A DNA stretch of 64,000 nt, from positions 828,636 through 892,635 of the forward strand of contig JANQAB010000010.1 of assembly GCA_024707265.1 (NCBI GenBank). The letters are read 5' to 3'. Positions 34,642 to 44,266 of this stretch are shown one piece after another (the stretch's first letter is position 1; each line of letters starts with the position of its first letter). A program made the translations under genes and the position numbers. The notes under the pieces are model-generated. The model was not told the DNA's origin. It did no database searches and saw only the letters and a program-made list of their open reading frames with translations. This DNA comes from Sporocytophaga sp. GTDB lineage: Bacteria; Bacteroidota; Bacteroidia; Cytophagales; Cytophagaceae.

Positions 34642-37600
34642 GCATACAAATAAAATATAACTTCCTAGAACAAGCATATCCTGATATGCTTATTGGGATT
34701 GGTATGCTTATACAAAGGGGAAAACTCTCAAAACGGTTTAAAACTCTTGAACTCAACCCGGTCGAATTTCAAGAACTAACAAGAGCTAAAGAGCTTTGTG
34801 AGTTGCGTATCATTGAACTTTGGGAGCAAAGATATGATGATGAAATGGCAAATGAGTTCAAAGCATTGTGCTCTACCTACTTCGATATTGCTTGTCAATT
34901 GCCACCAATTATTGAAGAAGAATATTTCGTGTATGAAACCTTTAAGTTAATTTCATTCGGTTATCTAGGTGAACACTGGCATTTCGTAAAGCAATATCTA
35001 AAAAGCCTGAACGAACAAATTCAAAATCTTGAATTAGGAGATAGCTGGAATAATCGATTATTAATTATTTGCTTCAAAGCCATAGTTCAATTAGTAAAGA
35101 AGGAAAATTGGCAGGATGTAAATCAAGCTGTAGAACTTATTAGTCAATTAAGGGCCGAACAAAATCAATTTGAAAATGCTTTTCTCAATCAGGTCAAGGA
35201 AGAAAGTCGTCCTTATGGTGCTGCAGAATTAGTTTCCCTATATCACTTTGCCAAGAGTATCGACATTCTTGGACAATATTTGTTAGAAGGTCGGCCATTA
35301 GAACCGGAAGATCAGTTGGGGTATCATTTGCAAATTTCTGGAGAATATGCTCGTAAATCAGGCAATATAAGTTTGAGTTTGTTGTATCAATTTTTCGAAG
35401 CTTTTGCTGTAAAAATGGTTCGTAACAGCATTTGGTATAACACGAGGGGGATCAATAATTGGGTAACAACTTTCAATAGATTTGTAAGCCGTCAAGAAAA
35501 TAAGGGATTATTTGAATTATTATATCCGCAAAAGGAATCCATATTGGAAGGTGAATTGCTTAATCCAGCTCATCGTGCTATTGTTTTAAATCTACCAACA
35601 TCCAGCGGTAAAACTTTGATCGCAGAATATAAGATTTTACAAGCATTAAACCAATTTAGGAATCTGGGTGGTTGGGTCGCCTATGCAGTACCAACGAAAG
35701 CATTGGTCAACCAGATTTATAATCAACTCAAAAAAGACTTAGGAACCATTGGATTGCGAGTTGAAAAGGCTAGTGGTGCTATTGAATTAGATGGTTTTGA
35801 ACAACACTTGATAAAAGATAGTGGTAATCAAACAACATTTGATGTATTGGTTACCACCTATGAGAAAATGAACCTTTTGGTACGTCAAGGTCTTGGAACT
35901 ACGAATGTGCGTCCTTTAGTTTTAACGGTAGTAGATGAAGCTCATAACATTGAAGAGAAGCAACGGGGCTTAAATCTTGAGTTTTTGCTATCTACCATCA
36001 AAAACGACTGCGAGGAGGCTAATTTTCTCTTGATGACACCTGATATCCCAAATTCGGATGAAATTGTCAATTGGCTTGCTGGAGATAGAGGAAATGTTAT
36101 TAATCTAGAATTGGATTGGTGGCAACCCAATGAAAGAGTGATTGGAGCCATTCAAGTAGACGGAAAAGGTAGGGCGTATCACTATCTGCTTAGAACTCTT
36201 CATACTGATAAGGGAGCTTATGAAATAGGCGATGCTATTATATTGAGTCAAGGGGAAGCCGCAGAAACAGCATCTCAGGCGCGAGAATCCAAAGTAAAAA
36301 TTGCAAAAACTGTTGCCTCGAATTTTTTAAATATTGATTCGCCAATTATTGTATTAGCTTCTGATCCAGGAGAAACTTATGATATTGCAGAAAATTTATA
36401 CGAAAAATCAAATGATAACTTTGGTCCGAATGAGGATGTAAATTTATTAATCAAACTTGTTCAATCTGAGCTTGGAGATGAATTCCCATTAGCAAGATTC
36501 CTAAGAAAAAGAATTGCAGTACATAGCTCAGCACTGCCTGATGAAATTCGATTTTTAATAGAAGACTTAATGGTCAATGAGAAGCTTCAAGCTTTAGTCG
36601 CTACTACCACCATTGCTCAAGGTATTAATTTTCCTGTCTCAGCAGTAATAATGGGTGCTTATAATTATCCATACCTAGGTCCAATGCCAGTACGTGATTT
36701 TTGGAATTTAGCAGGAAGAGTTGGCCGAGCCGGTCAAGATAGTATGGGATGGGTAGGTATTGCAGTAAAAAATGATGAAGATTTACAAAACGTTTCTTCC
36801 TATATTACGTCAGCTTCTGGTGCTCTTTTATCCCAGTTAGTAAATGCAATTGACAATGCATTGAAACATGCAGATTTTAGTTTTGACAGATGGCTATTTG
36901 TTGATGAAAGATGGTCTGCTATCCTTCAATACATTTCTCATTTGAGGAAACAAGTGCAAAGTCAGGAAGTTTTTTTTGGCACATTTAGAACAAAAATTAC
37001 AGAGCACGTTAGGTTACCGTCAATTACCAGCTGAAAAGAAAACTTTCTTAAGAGAAAAAAATTAGAAGTTATGCTAATTCTATTTCTCTAGCAGATGCTA
37101 AGATGTCAGACGCTACTGGTTTTTCATCAATATCGGTAAAACAAATGATTGGTAGGTTGGCAACATCAGGAATTTCTCCAAATGATTGGAATAAAAACCA
37201 ATTATTTTCAGAGCAAAACCAAAGTATGCAAAAACTTATAGGCATAATGTTAAACACCTATGAGATAAAGAAATCAATAAATGAATTAAGTTCAGGTGAA
37301 AAGCCTCTAGATCAATCAAGCATTGCAAGATTAATAATTGATTGGGTAAATGGGCAAACTATTTCAAAAATAGCAAGTCGCTTCTATCCTAATGAAGATA
37401 TAAACAATGCTATCCAGAAAACGACTAAAGCACTATATAAGATAGTAGCGAATACCGCTACATGGGGGCTTGCAGCATTACAGAAAATGCCAACAAGTGG
37501 TGTTGACTGGGATAATCTTTCTGAGATTGAGAAAAAAAAGATGGCTAATCTCCCCGCTTATTTACACTATGGAGTCAATACTGATGAAGGGGTTTTAATG

Positions 37601-37816
37601 AGAAAGAATAATATACCTAGAAGTATTGCAAATAGATTGGGGGAATTATACAATCAAGCAGTAGGTGGAGAAATATTCTCTCAATCATCCGATTCTGTAA
37701 GCAATTGGATTAGAAATCAAGGTCCTGAAACTTGGGATATAGTGCGACCTAGAGAGTCTAAGCTAAGTGGTGAGGAATACAAACGAGTTTGGGAGAAATT
37801 GAATGGGATAAATTAA
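34638..37816 (+). pseudogene. HamB-like DEAH-type superfamily 2 helicase, frame broken at two homopolymers
   Basis: Superfamily 2 helicase motifs: Walker A LPTSSGKTLIAEYKI (about residue 323), TTYEKMNLL, Walker B VVDEAHNIEE (about 432), LVATTTIAQGINFP and motif VI NLAGRVGRAGQ (about 692). The N-terminal 310 residues are helical and unassigned. As read, the frame ends at 37034 and a 237-residue frame restarts at 37103. Removing one T from the eight-T run 36970-36977 and one A from the seven-A run 37055-37061 joins them via FLAHLEQKLQSTLGYRQLPA, then EKIRSYANSISLADAKMSDA, for about 1058 residues. The tail (MIGRLATSGISPNDW...) is therefore the helicase C-terminal domain. It likely senses or unwinds foreign DNA and controls the nuclease. 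Confidence 0.7.
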
Positions 37817-38411
37817 AAGCACTAAGGCATAACACTTAAGCTCAGATTGTCCCCGGTCTTTGTTTATCCAACGAGGACTCCAGAGAATAGCGATTGTATC
37901 ACTATTCCATTATCAACTAAATTTAGAACACCCAGACCCGACTTTAATAGGGCGAAGCTCCTTCTCCAAACTTGTCCTACCAGGACTCGTATCTGGACAC
38001 TTCCCTCCCCCTCAAAAACAAAACCACCAAGGCTCTAAGCCCCCTGGTGGTCCGGATCAATTCAAACAAGCAAAAACCACCCTATACCTCAATCGTCTGA
38101 AGGTTTATATGGTCTATTGTCTTGTTGCCAGAATTGATATTTTTTTATTATTACTATTCTTCAACCCGTCGGCTTAAAGAGTCACAACATCCATTTTTTC
38201 CTGATATCCTTCAGATCATCAATAGCCTTTATAAGCTCATTGGATGTATGCTTTTTAAAATGTCTTAGTATGTCAGATATGCTTTCTTAACTGTCATAAA
38301 AACTACACTAAGGCAAAAACTAAAAAGATATCCCCCTTCCATCTAATCATTTTCAATTTTAATTTTCCTTTATCAATTCTATAATTAACTTCGATTTCAA
38401 AATTTATTGAT
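37817..38411. other. 595-bp intergenic region with a small repeat
   Basis: It holds CAGAGAATAGCGATTGT at 37881-37897, repeated exactly at 39220-39236 on the far side of the exonuclease gene, each preceded by a similar CAACG... segment. A 7-bp stem ACCACCA/TGGTGGT (38023-38051) without T-tract could be a weak end signal for the helicase operon. Two short open frames here show no family signal and are probably chance. Confidence 0.4.
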
Positions 38412-39188
38412 ATGGCTTTACTGCATTTGGTCAATTGGAATGTAAATGGCATCCGTTCCATTATGAAGAAGGATTTTGTAAGGGACATTCACAGCATAAA
38501 TCCTGATATTTTGTGCTTACAGGAAACAAAAGCTGGTGTTCATGATGTGGAAACATTGTGTGCCATGCTCCCTGAATACAAGGTTTATGGAAATGCTTCA
38601 AAGGCAAGAAAAGGTTATTCCGGCACTGCCATCCTTACCAAATCTATTCCCATAAGTGTAACTTATGATATGAATATTGAAGAACATGATCAGGAAGGAA
38701 GGGTGATCACTGCTGAGTACGACAAATTCTTTCTTGTAACAGTTTATGTTCCCAATTCAGGTGAAGGATTAAAACGTCTTGATTACCGCGAGAAATGGGA
38801 TACTGATTTTTTAAAATACGTTTTGCATCTAAACTCCCAAAAACCAGTGATCATTGCCGGAGATCTGAATGTAGCACATACGGAAAAGGATATTGCCAAT
38901 GCGAAGAAGAACTATAATAAATCTGCAGGATATACTCAAAGGGAAATAGACGGATTCAACAGATTGCTGAATTCCGGTTTTTCAGACACCTTCAGGCTGC
39001 TTCATCCGGATGAAATCAAATACACCTACTGGAGTAACTTTTTCAATTCCCGTGCAAAAAATGTCGGATGGAGAATAGATTATTTTGTGGTAAGTAATTC
39101 ATTGATCAGTCAGGTTAAAGAGGCAACGGTGAGTAATGAATTCATGGGTTCAGACCATTGCCCTATTGAGTTAAAGATCGAGATATAG
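38412..39188 (+). CDS. xth: exodeoxyribonuclease III / AP endonuclease
   Basis: A 258-residue endonuclease/exonuclease/phosphatase-fold enzyme of full length. Catalytic motifs in order: VNWNVNGIRSI (Asn), CLQETKA (metal Glu), VTVYVPNSGEG (Tyr region), IAGDLNVAHTEKD (Asp and Asn), YTYWSNFF, GWRIDYFVVS and GSDHCPIEL (Asp-His). It nicks DNA at abasic sites in base-excision repair and has 3'-5' exonuclease activity. It is a single gene with no leader peptide, so cytoplasmic. Confidence 0.96.
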   Translation: MALLHLVNWNVNGIRSIMKKDFVRDIHSINPDILCLQETKAGVHDVETLCAMLPEYKVYGNASKARKGYSGTAILTKSIPISVTYDMNIEEHDQEGRVITAEYDKFFLVTVYVPNSGEGLKRLDYREKWDTDFLKYVLHLNSQKPVIIAGDLNVAHTEKDIANAKKNYNKSAGYTQREIDGFNRLLNSGFSDTFRLLHPDEIKYTYWSNFFNSRAKNVGWRIDYFVVSNSLISQVKEATVSNEFMGSDHCPIELKIEI

Positions 39189-39370
39189 ACATTTCCTCAT
39201 TTGTTCAACGGGTTCCTTTCAGAGAATAGCGATTGTTTCTTTTCAAAACTTCCCGGAATATTTCCCAATCTCCCAAAGCAAATTTTAACATCATGAGTTA
39301 TTGAATAAAAAAGCATCATTTTAGGTGATTTAGCGTAGTAAACCCAAATTAATAACCATAACCCAAACCG

Positions 39371-40222
39371 ATGAGAACACTTTTATTCAAACATTTGCTT
39401 ACAGCCCTATTTGCTGTCTCCCTTATTACTACTCTTCAGGCACAAAGGAAACCCAGCGATCCCAAGCATGAAAATCATTATAAGGTTGAACCTTTAGATA
39501 CCGACGTATTGCATATTGAATTTATTGATGCTCACTCACAGCAAGCCTTTACTCAGGTAAAGTTAAAGATCACCAATAAGACAGAAGACTTTATCTACTT
39601 CAAAGGCAATGAACCTACATTTAAATATGAATTCGGTGAAGAACATGCCAGTGGTGGTGGCATGTTTCAAGGTATGAATATGGTGATCGATCCAAAAGCT
39701 ACTGAAACAAAAACCCTTAAAGTGAGTGGTGGGCAAAATTTTCATGTAGAGAAGCTTACCTTAATTTTAGATGGTTTTTACAGAATTTCTTCTGAAGGGA
39801 AAAAGCTTAGTGCCCCAGACTTCCAGTTACCTGCTTCCAAAAATGATTTCCAGGCAGGTGGTTTTACTTGTAACCTTGAAAAAATAAAAAAAGAAACCAA
39901 AGAAACGTCTGTTCACTTCAAATGCAATTATACCGGCTCGGATGTTGGTAAAATTGAAGCTAACAAGTTGGTCTTAAAAACAGAGAGTGGCCAGGAGTTT
40001 GCCAACGAAAACAGAAAAAATAAAGTTGACCTTGTACTTCCGGGAGAACATGGTAAGATAGTTGGTGTATGGCATATCCCAGCTAAAACTGCAGATATGC
40101 AATTTGCAACTATGGACATTGTATGGAAAGATACTTTTACAGAATCCAAAATGAAACCTTTAAAAGTCGGTGATGTAAAGTTTGTATTAGACCCTGGATT
40201 AACAGATGCGAAGAATAAATAA
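39371..40222 (+). CDS. exported protein of unknown function
   Basis: A 283-residue protein with a signal peptide (LFAVSLITTLQAQRKP). The mature part is beta-rich and resembles an Ig-like fold in its strand spacing: VLHIEFIDAHSQQAFTQVKL, KITNKTEDFIYFKGNEPTFK, then a second half with two Cys in GFTCNLEKIKKETK and SVHFKCNYTGSD that could form a disulfide. I do not recognise a named family. It is monocistronic with its own terminator. Periplasmic or surface location is inferred. Confidence 0.6.
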   Translation: MRTLLFKHLLTALFAVSLITTLQAQRKPSDPKHENHYKVEPLDTDVLHIEFIDAHSQQAFTQVKLKITNKTEDFIYFKGNEPTFKYEFGEEHASGGGMFQGMNMVIDPKATETKTLKVSGGQNFHVEKLTLILDGFYRISSEGKKLSAPDFQLPASKNDFQAGGFTCNLEKIKKETKETSVHFKCNYTGSDVGKIEANKLVLKTESGQEFANENRKNKVDLVLPGEHGKIVGVWHIPAKTADMQFATMDIVWKDTFTESKMKPLKVGDVKFVLDPGLTDAKNK

Positions 40223-40232
40223 TAGAAATTAT

Positions 40233-40256
40233 AAAGGGGATCTTATGGGTCCCTTT
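40233..40256 (+). terminator. intrinsic terminator
   Basis: The short stem AAAGGG/CCCTTT (40233-40238 with 40251-40256) is followed by more T's (TTATTTTTAT). It lies 10 nt after the stop of the exported protein. Confidence 0.7.
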
Positions 40257-40338
40257 TTTATTTTTATATCCTCTATAGTCCACGTTTTATTCAATGCGAG
40301 ATATGAAAAACAGAGATTATATCGTATAATCATTGACA

Positions 40339-40809
40339 ATGAGAATCTTTAAGAAAATTGAAAATAATGAGCTCTATCTGTATATGGATGGTAAATTAAT
40401 ATACAAACGCTGGCTGGATACAGGACAGTCAAAAGTGTTTGATGTTATGGCATATGACAAATACACATTGACTAGCTTCAGAGATTGGGAATACGAAGGT
40501 TCCCGAGAACTTATTTCTATTAAAGCTAAATTAGCCATGAAAAAATCCGAAGATGGTGGACGCATAACTGGATTCACCAGCGGTTACAGACCTAACCATG
40601 TTTTTGAATACAAAGATAACGGACACCTACTGATGACATTTATTGGCGATATTATATTTGAAGACCAAAATACTATTGAACCTGGAGAGACAAAAGAAGT
40701 GATCGTTAGATTTCTGTTAGAGCAACCTATTGAAAAATATCTTGACAAAGGAAGAAGATGGTGGATTCATGAAAGAGCCCGAGTCGTTGGAGAAGCTGTA
40801 ATAATATAA
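40339..40809 (+). CDS. orphan EF-Tu domain 3-like protein
   Basis: 156 residues from ATG at 40339 (a TTG six bases earlier is in frame but less likely). The last 50 residues, TIEPGETKEVIVRFLLEQPI followed by KYLDKGRRWWIHERARVVGE, follow the pattern of elongation factor Tu domain 3: PGE...V, Pro-Ile, G-x-R, then Arg/Glu-Arg-x-VG. There is no GTPase domain, and the N-terminal part (MDGKLIYKRWLDTGQSKVFD) is unrelated. Such stand-alone domains are found scattered in Bacteroidota with no known role. A membrane-protein gene follows 18 nt later and is probably cotranscribed. Confidence 0.6.
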   Translation: MRIFKKIENNELYLYMDGKLIYKRWLDTGQSKVFDVMAYDKYTLTSFRDWEYEGSRELISIKAKLAMKKSEDGGRITGFTSGYRPNHVFEYKDNGHLLMTFIGDIIFEDQNTIEPGETKEVIVRFLLEQPIEKYLDKGRRWWIHERARVVGEAVII

Positions 40810-40827
40810 CCTGGTTAAGTCAGAAAA

Positions 40828-41397
40828 ATGAAATTAAATTCCAAGCTTATAAATTCATTAAGAACTTTCAGTGCCATTGCACCTCTGTTAATTTTGTATG
40901 GAATTTTGTTTCAGATAGGATTAAGTAAATATCAGGGTGAATTTCCGGAGAACTTATTTCCCCTATATTTTGCGCTACTAATGATTCTTCTGAATACATG
41001 CTCATTAATTACTCTATGGATTTTGGGGTCTGAAAGGTTTAAGGATAAAAAACTTTTTAACGCATACAGTATCTTATTTGGCACACCGGCAATCATTCTT
41101 GCAGGGCTACTTTATCAGTATACTTTAGCAATGAATATAGTCCTGGATAAGACTCAATATCTGAGAGAAGAGTGTTACCTAAAATGGAGAAATATTTATA
41201 AAGCTGAAAACAGATATCACTTCAGTACCGGGTATTGCCCGACAGCAACTCAGGACTCCATAATAGTAACGGAAATCTACAGGAACGGAATAGTGAAGTC
41301 TTGTGGGATTATACTAAATGATCAATACCATGAAATTGATACATCTGAGATCTCCTTTTTAACGAAGAGACAAAAAATAGAAATACTCAGCTATTGA
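40828..41397 (+). CDS. three-helix membrane protein, unknown function
   Basis: A 189-residue protein with three hydrophobic segments: IAPLLILYGILFQIGLS, LFPLYFALLMILLNTCSLIT and LFGTPAIILAGLLYQYTLAM. A soluble C-terminal domain of about 80 residues holds Cys residues in EECYLKWRNIY, STGYCPTATQD and VKSCGIILN that may pair if it is exported. I recognise no family. It sits 18 nt after the EF-Tu-domain gene, suggesting a two-gene unit. Confidence 0.6.
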   Translation: MKLNSKLINSLRTFSAIAPLLILYGILFQIGLSKYQGEFPENLFPLYFALLMILLNTCSLITLWILGSERFKDKKLFNAYSILFGTPAIILAGLLYQYTLAMNIVLDKTQYLREECYLKWRNIYKAENRYHFSTGYCPTATQDSIIVTEIYRNGIVKSCGIILNDQYHEIDTSEISFLTKRQKIEILSY

Positions 41398-41804
41398 TAA
41401 AAACTAAACGCTACATATCACACTTTTACTTACTGAAGACCAGAGCATAATACAATACTACTAGCTGATTCCGTATTCATCACTCAACTCCGGACTGTAT
41501 CCCAATCTTCATCTTTAAATACGCAGCTTTCATGTAATATCACATTCTCATTATTGTTTTGGATTATTCCTTTCACTTTTTTATTTATTGCTTTAACGAT
41601 AAGCACTTGACTAAAAATCATAAGATTTATTCCTTTCTGCGTAGGTAAAATTCTTTTTAGCGTACCTCGAAAATTCTCATCTAATATATATTTGCACTCA
41701 GTTTAATTAGACTAATTCTTAACAAGGACAGTCAAGTTTCATACTAAGAACAGAATAAACTGATTGCTATAAAGTTAAGACAACAATCACCCACAGCAGG
41801 GATT
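41398..41804. other. 407-bp region upstream of the TonB receptor
   Basis: No gene is seen. It must carry the promoter of the receptor/lipoprotein operon. I looked for a Fur-like palindrome and did not find a convincing one; ATCATAAGATTTATTCC-type A/T segments at about 41618 are not enough to call. Confidence 0.35.
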
Positions 41805-41810
41805 TTGAAA

Positions 41811-44228
41811 ATGAGAATTTGGATTTGCTTATTGTTATTAGTGGTATTGCCAAAGTGGGCTGCAGGTCAGCAAGTCAACACGGGAGTTGTGTCAGGGGTT
41901 GTATTGGATGAAGAAGGTGCTCCGGCAAATTTTGCAATAGTTCGTATTGCTGAACTAAATCTGGTAACTCCATGCGATTCACTCGGCAAATATAAATTTG
42001 AAAACATCCCCTATAAAACCTACACGCTTGTCATCCAATTATTTGAAGGGCCTGAGAAAAAGGTCATTGTAAAAGTTGATAGTCCTGATACATCTGTTGA
42101 TGTCATTTTGGAATCAGGAAATGACAAAAAAGCATTGGACGAAGTAGTGGTTGAAGGCAAATCACAGAAAAGGGTTTTAGAAGAACAAGGTTATGCTGTG
42201 AATGTCATCGAGACTAAAACAGTTGAAATGCAGTCTATTCAGGCGAATGAACTACTTGACAGAAGTGCAGGAGTACGTATCAGACAACAAGGAGGACTTG
42301 GATCTAATATTCAGTACAATATCAACGGACTAACCGGAAATTCGGTCAAAATTTTTATAGATGGTATTCCCATCTCAAGTTATGGTCCCTCCTTCTCTTT
42401 AAACAGTATCCCTACCTCTATGATAGAACGCATAGAGGTATTTAAAGGAGTTGTACCATCACAACTATCCGATGATGCTTTAGGTGGAGCTGTTAATGTC
42501 ATTCTTAAAAGTTCTATCAAGAATATGCTGACAGCTTCCTATTCTTACGGATCTTTTAACACGCATCAGTTTAACCTGAATGGTGGCTATAGAAATCCTA
42601 AAAATGGCTTTACTGCAAGGGCTTCAGGATTTTACAACTATTCTGACAACAGTTACAACGTGTGGGGAGAAAAGATCTATGTAACGAACAGTACTACAGG
42701 TAAGATTCAAAGGGTTACAGCGAAACGCTTCCATGATGCTTATAAATCTTATGGAGGAAAATTTGACATCGGTTTTACAAATGTTAAATGGGCTGATCAG
42801 TTTTTGTTTGGAGTTGTACTTTCTGATATGGCCAAAGAGGTCCAACATGGAGCTACCATGGAAACTGTTTATGGCAACAGAAACACCAAACAAAATACAC
42901 AACTCTATAGTCTGACCTATGCCAAACAAGACTTCTTAACAAAAGGACTTAAAGTCAACTTCTTTTCTTCTTATAGCATCCTTAACAGAGCTGTGATAGA
43001 TACCGTTCCGTACATTTACAACTGGTTTGGACAGCTTATAGATGCCAATAATGACGGGAAATGGGATCGCTGGAGCAGTGGTGCTGAGGGAAGCAACCCC
43101 ACTTTACAAAAAAGTCTTGAACATAATATTACAGGACGTTTGAATGTTTCATACGATCTGAGTAAACAACACCGGTTGAATTTCAACTATATGTTGTCTC
43201 ATTTCACCCGTGATTTAGACGATCCAAAGCTTACACAGGTAGAAAGGGACCTTATGGATACCCGCTATATGACCAAACATGTTATCAGTGGAGCTTATGA
43301 AACAAATCTTTTTAAAGACCGCTTAAAAACATCTCTGTTCGCTAAACAATATTCTCAAAAGGTACGCTTAAAAGATGCTGTACGAGAATCCAGAACGGGC
43401 ATTTATATTCCTTACGAACACTCTAAAACTACGCCGGTACTGGGATATGGATTAGCGGCATCATTCACTGTTTTTCCAAAGGTAATGCTTACCGGTTCCG
43501 TTGAACAGGCTGTACGTTTACCTGAAGGCACAGAAGTATTTGGTAATAGTGCAGAGAACATTGATGCTTCCTATGAATTAAAACCTGAAAGAAGTCAAAA
43601 TGTAAACTTTGGATTGAACCTGGGTAACTTTAATATTAAAAATCATAACCTGGCATTTGTATCCAATTTCTTCTACAGAAATACCTCTGACATGATCAGA
43701 CAGGCAGTGCCAACACAAGTTTCAGAAACCTATCGTTTTGAAAACCTTCTCAGTGTTACAAGTAAAGGAGCTGATATAGAACTGCTCTATAACTATAAAC
43801 AACGCTTTTTTTATGCAGGAAACGTTTCAATGTTTAATGCCCGGTTCAACACAGAACTTGATGCGAACGGCCAGAGGTATTATTACTATGGAAAGCGTTT
43901 GAGAAATGCACCTTACTTTACAGCCAACAGCAATGTACGTCTTAGTTTGCCCAACATTATTCAAAAAGAAGCCCTTGTTTCTTTATACTATAATTTCGGA
44001 TATGTACATGAATTCTTAAGAGACTGGGAAGGTATAGGAATCAATAACCGCCCGGTGATTCCAACTCAGCTTATCCATGACCTGGGGGTAGCTTACACCC
44101 TTCCTAATAAAAAACTCACCTTTAGTTTAGATGCTAAAAACATCCTGGATCATCAGGTTTTTGATAACTGGGCTCTTCAGAAGCCAGGAAGGGCATTCTA
44201 TGCAAAAGTGACCTATAAAATAATCTAA
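41811..44228 (+). CDS. TonB-dependent outer-membrane receptor
   Basis: An 805-residue receptor. Signal peptide MRIWICLLLLVVLPKWAAGQ, carboxypeptidase-regulatory-like domain (about 25-105, VSGVVLDEEGAPANFAIVRI), then a plug with LDRSAGVRIRQQGGLG, NINGLTGNSVKIFIDGIPI and FKGVVPSQLSDDALGGAVNV, then a barrel ending PGRAFYAKVTYKII. It starts at ATG 41811; TTG at 41805 is in frame but adds only two residues. The lipoprotein 38 nt downstream is DUF4374-like, a pairing known for ferric-siderophore (Xus-type) uptake in Bacteroides, so siderophore or haem import is the best guess. No PepSY reductase gene follows. Confidence 0.88.
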   Translation: MRIWICLLLLVVLPKWAAGQQVNTGVVSGVVLDEEGAPANFAIVRIAELNLVTPCDSLGKYKFENIPYKTYTLVIQLFEGPEKKVIVKVDSPDTSVDVILESGNDKKALDEVVVEGKSQKRVLEEQGYAVNVIETKTVEMQSIQANELLDRSAGVRIRQQGGLGSNIQYNINGLTGNSVKIFIDGIPISSYGPSFSLNSIPTSMIERIEVFKGVVPSQLSDDALGGAVNVILKSSIKNMLTASYSYGSFNTHQFNLNGGYRNPKNGFTARASGFYNYSDNSYNVWGEKIYVTNSTTGKIQRVTAKRFHDAYKSYGGKFDIGFTNVKWADQFLFGVVLSDMAKEVQHGATMETVYGNRNTKQNTQLYSLTYAKQDFLTKGLKVNFFSSYSILNRAVIDTVPYIYNWFGQLIDANNDGKWDRWSSGAEGSNPTLQKSLEHNITGRLNVSYDLSKQHRLNFNYMLSHFTRDLDDPKLTQVERDLMDTRYMTKHVISGAYETNLFKDRLKTSLFAKQYSQKVRLKDAVRESRTGIYIPYEHSKTTPVLGYGLAASFTVFPKVMLTGSVEQAVRLPEGTEVFGNSAENIDASYELKPERSQNVNFGLNLGNFNIKNHNLAFVSNFFYRNTSDMIRQAVPTQVSETYRFENLLSVTSKGADIELLYNYKQRFFYAGNVSMFNARFNTELDANGQRYYYYGKRLRNAPYFTANSNVRLSLPNIIQKEALVSLYYNFGYVHEFLRDWEGIGINNRPVIPTQLIHDLGVAYTLPNKKLTFSLDAKNILDHQVFDNWALQKPGRAFYAKVTYKII

Positions 44229-44266
44229 TTACAAATTTATAAACGTTTAACAAATTCAATATATCT

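Noticed and set aside
37103..37816. A separate third gene of the nuclease-helicase operon
   Set aside because: Its upstream extension joins the helicase smoothly after two one-base corrections, so it is more likely the helicase C-terminus.
37847..38177. Two overlapping plus-strand frames of 63 and 105 residues after the helicase
   Set aside because: Pro/Thr-rich and atypical composition; they overlap each other in different frames and cover a hairpin and a repeat, so probably not genes.
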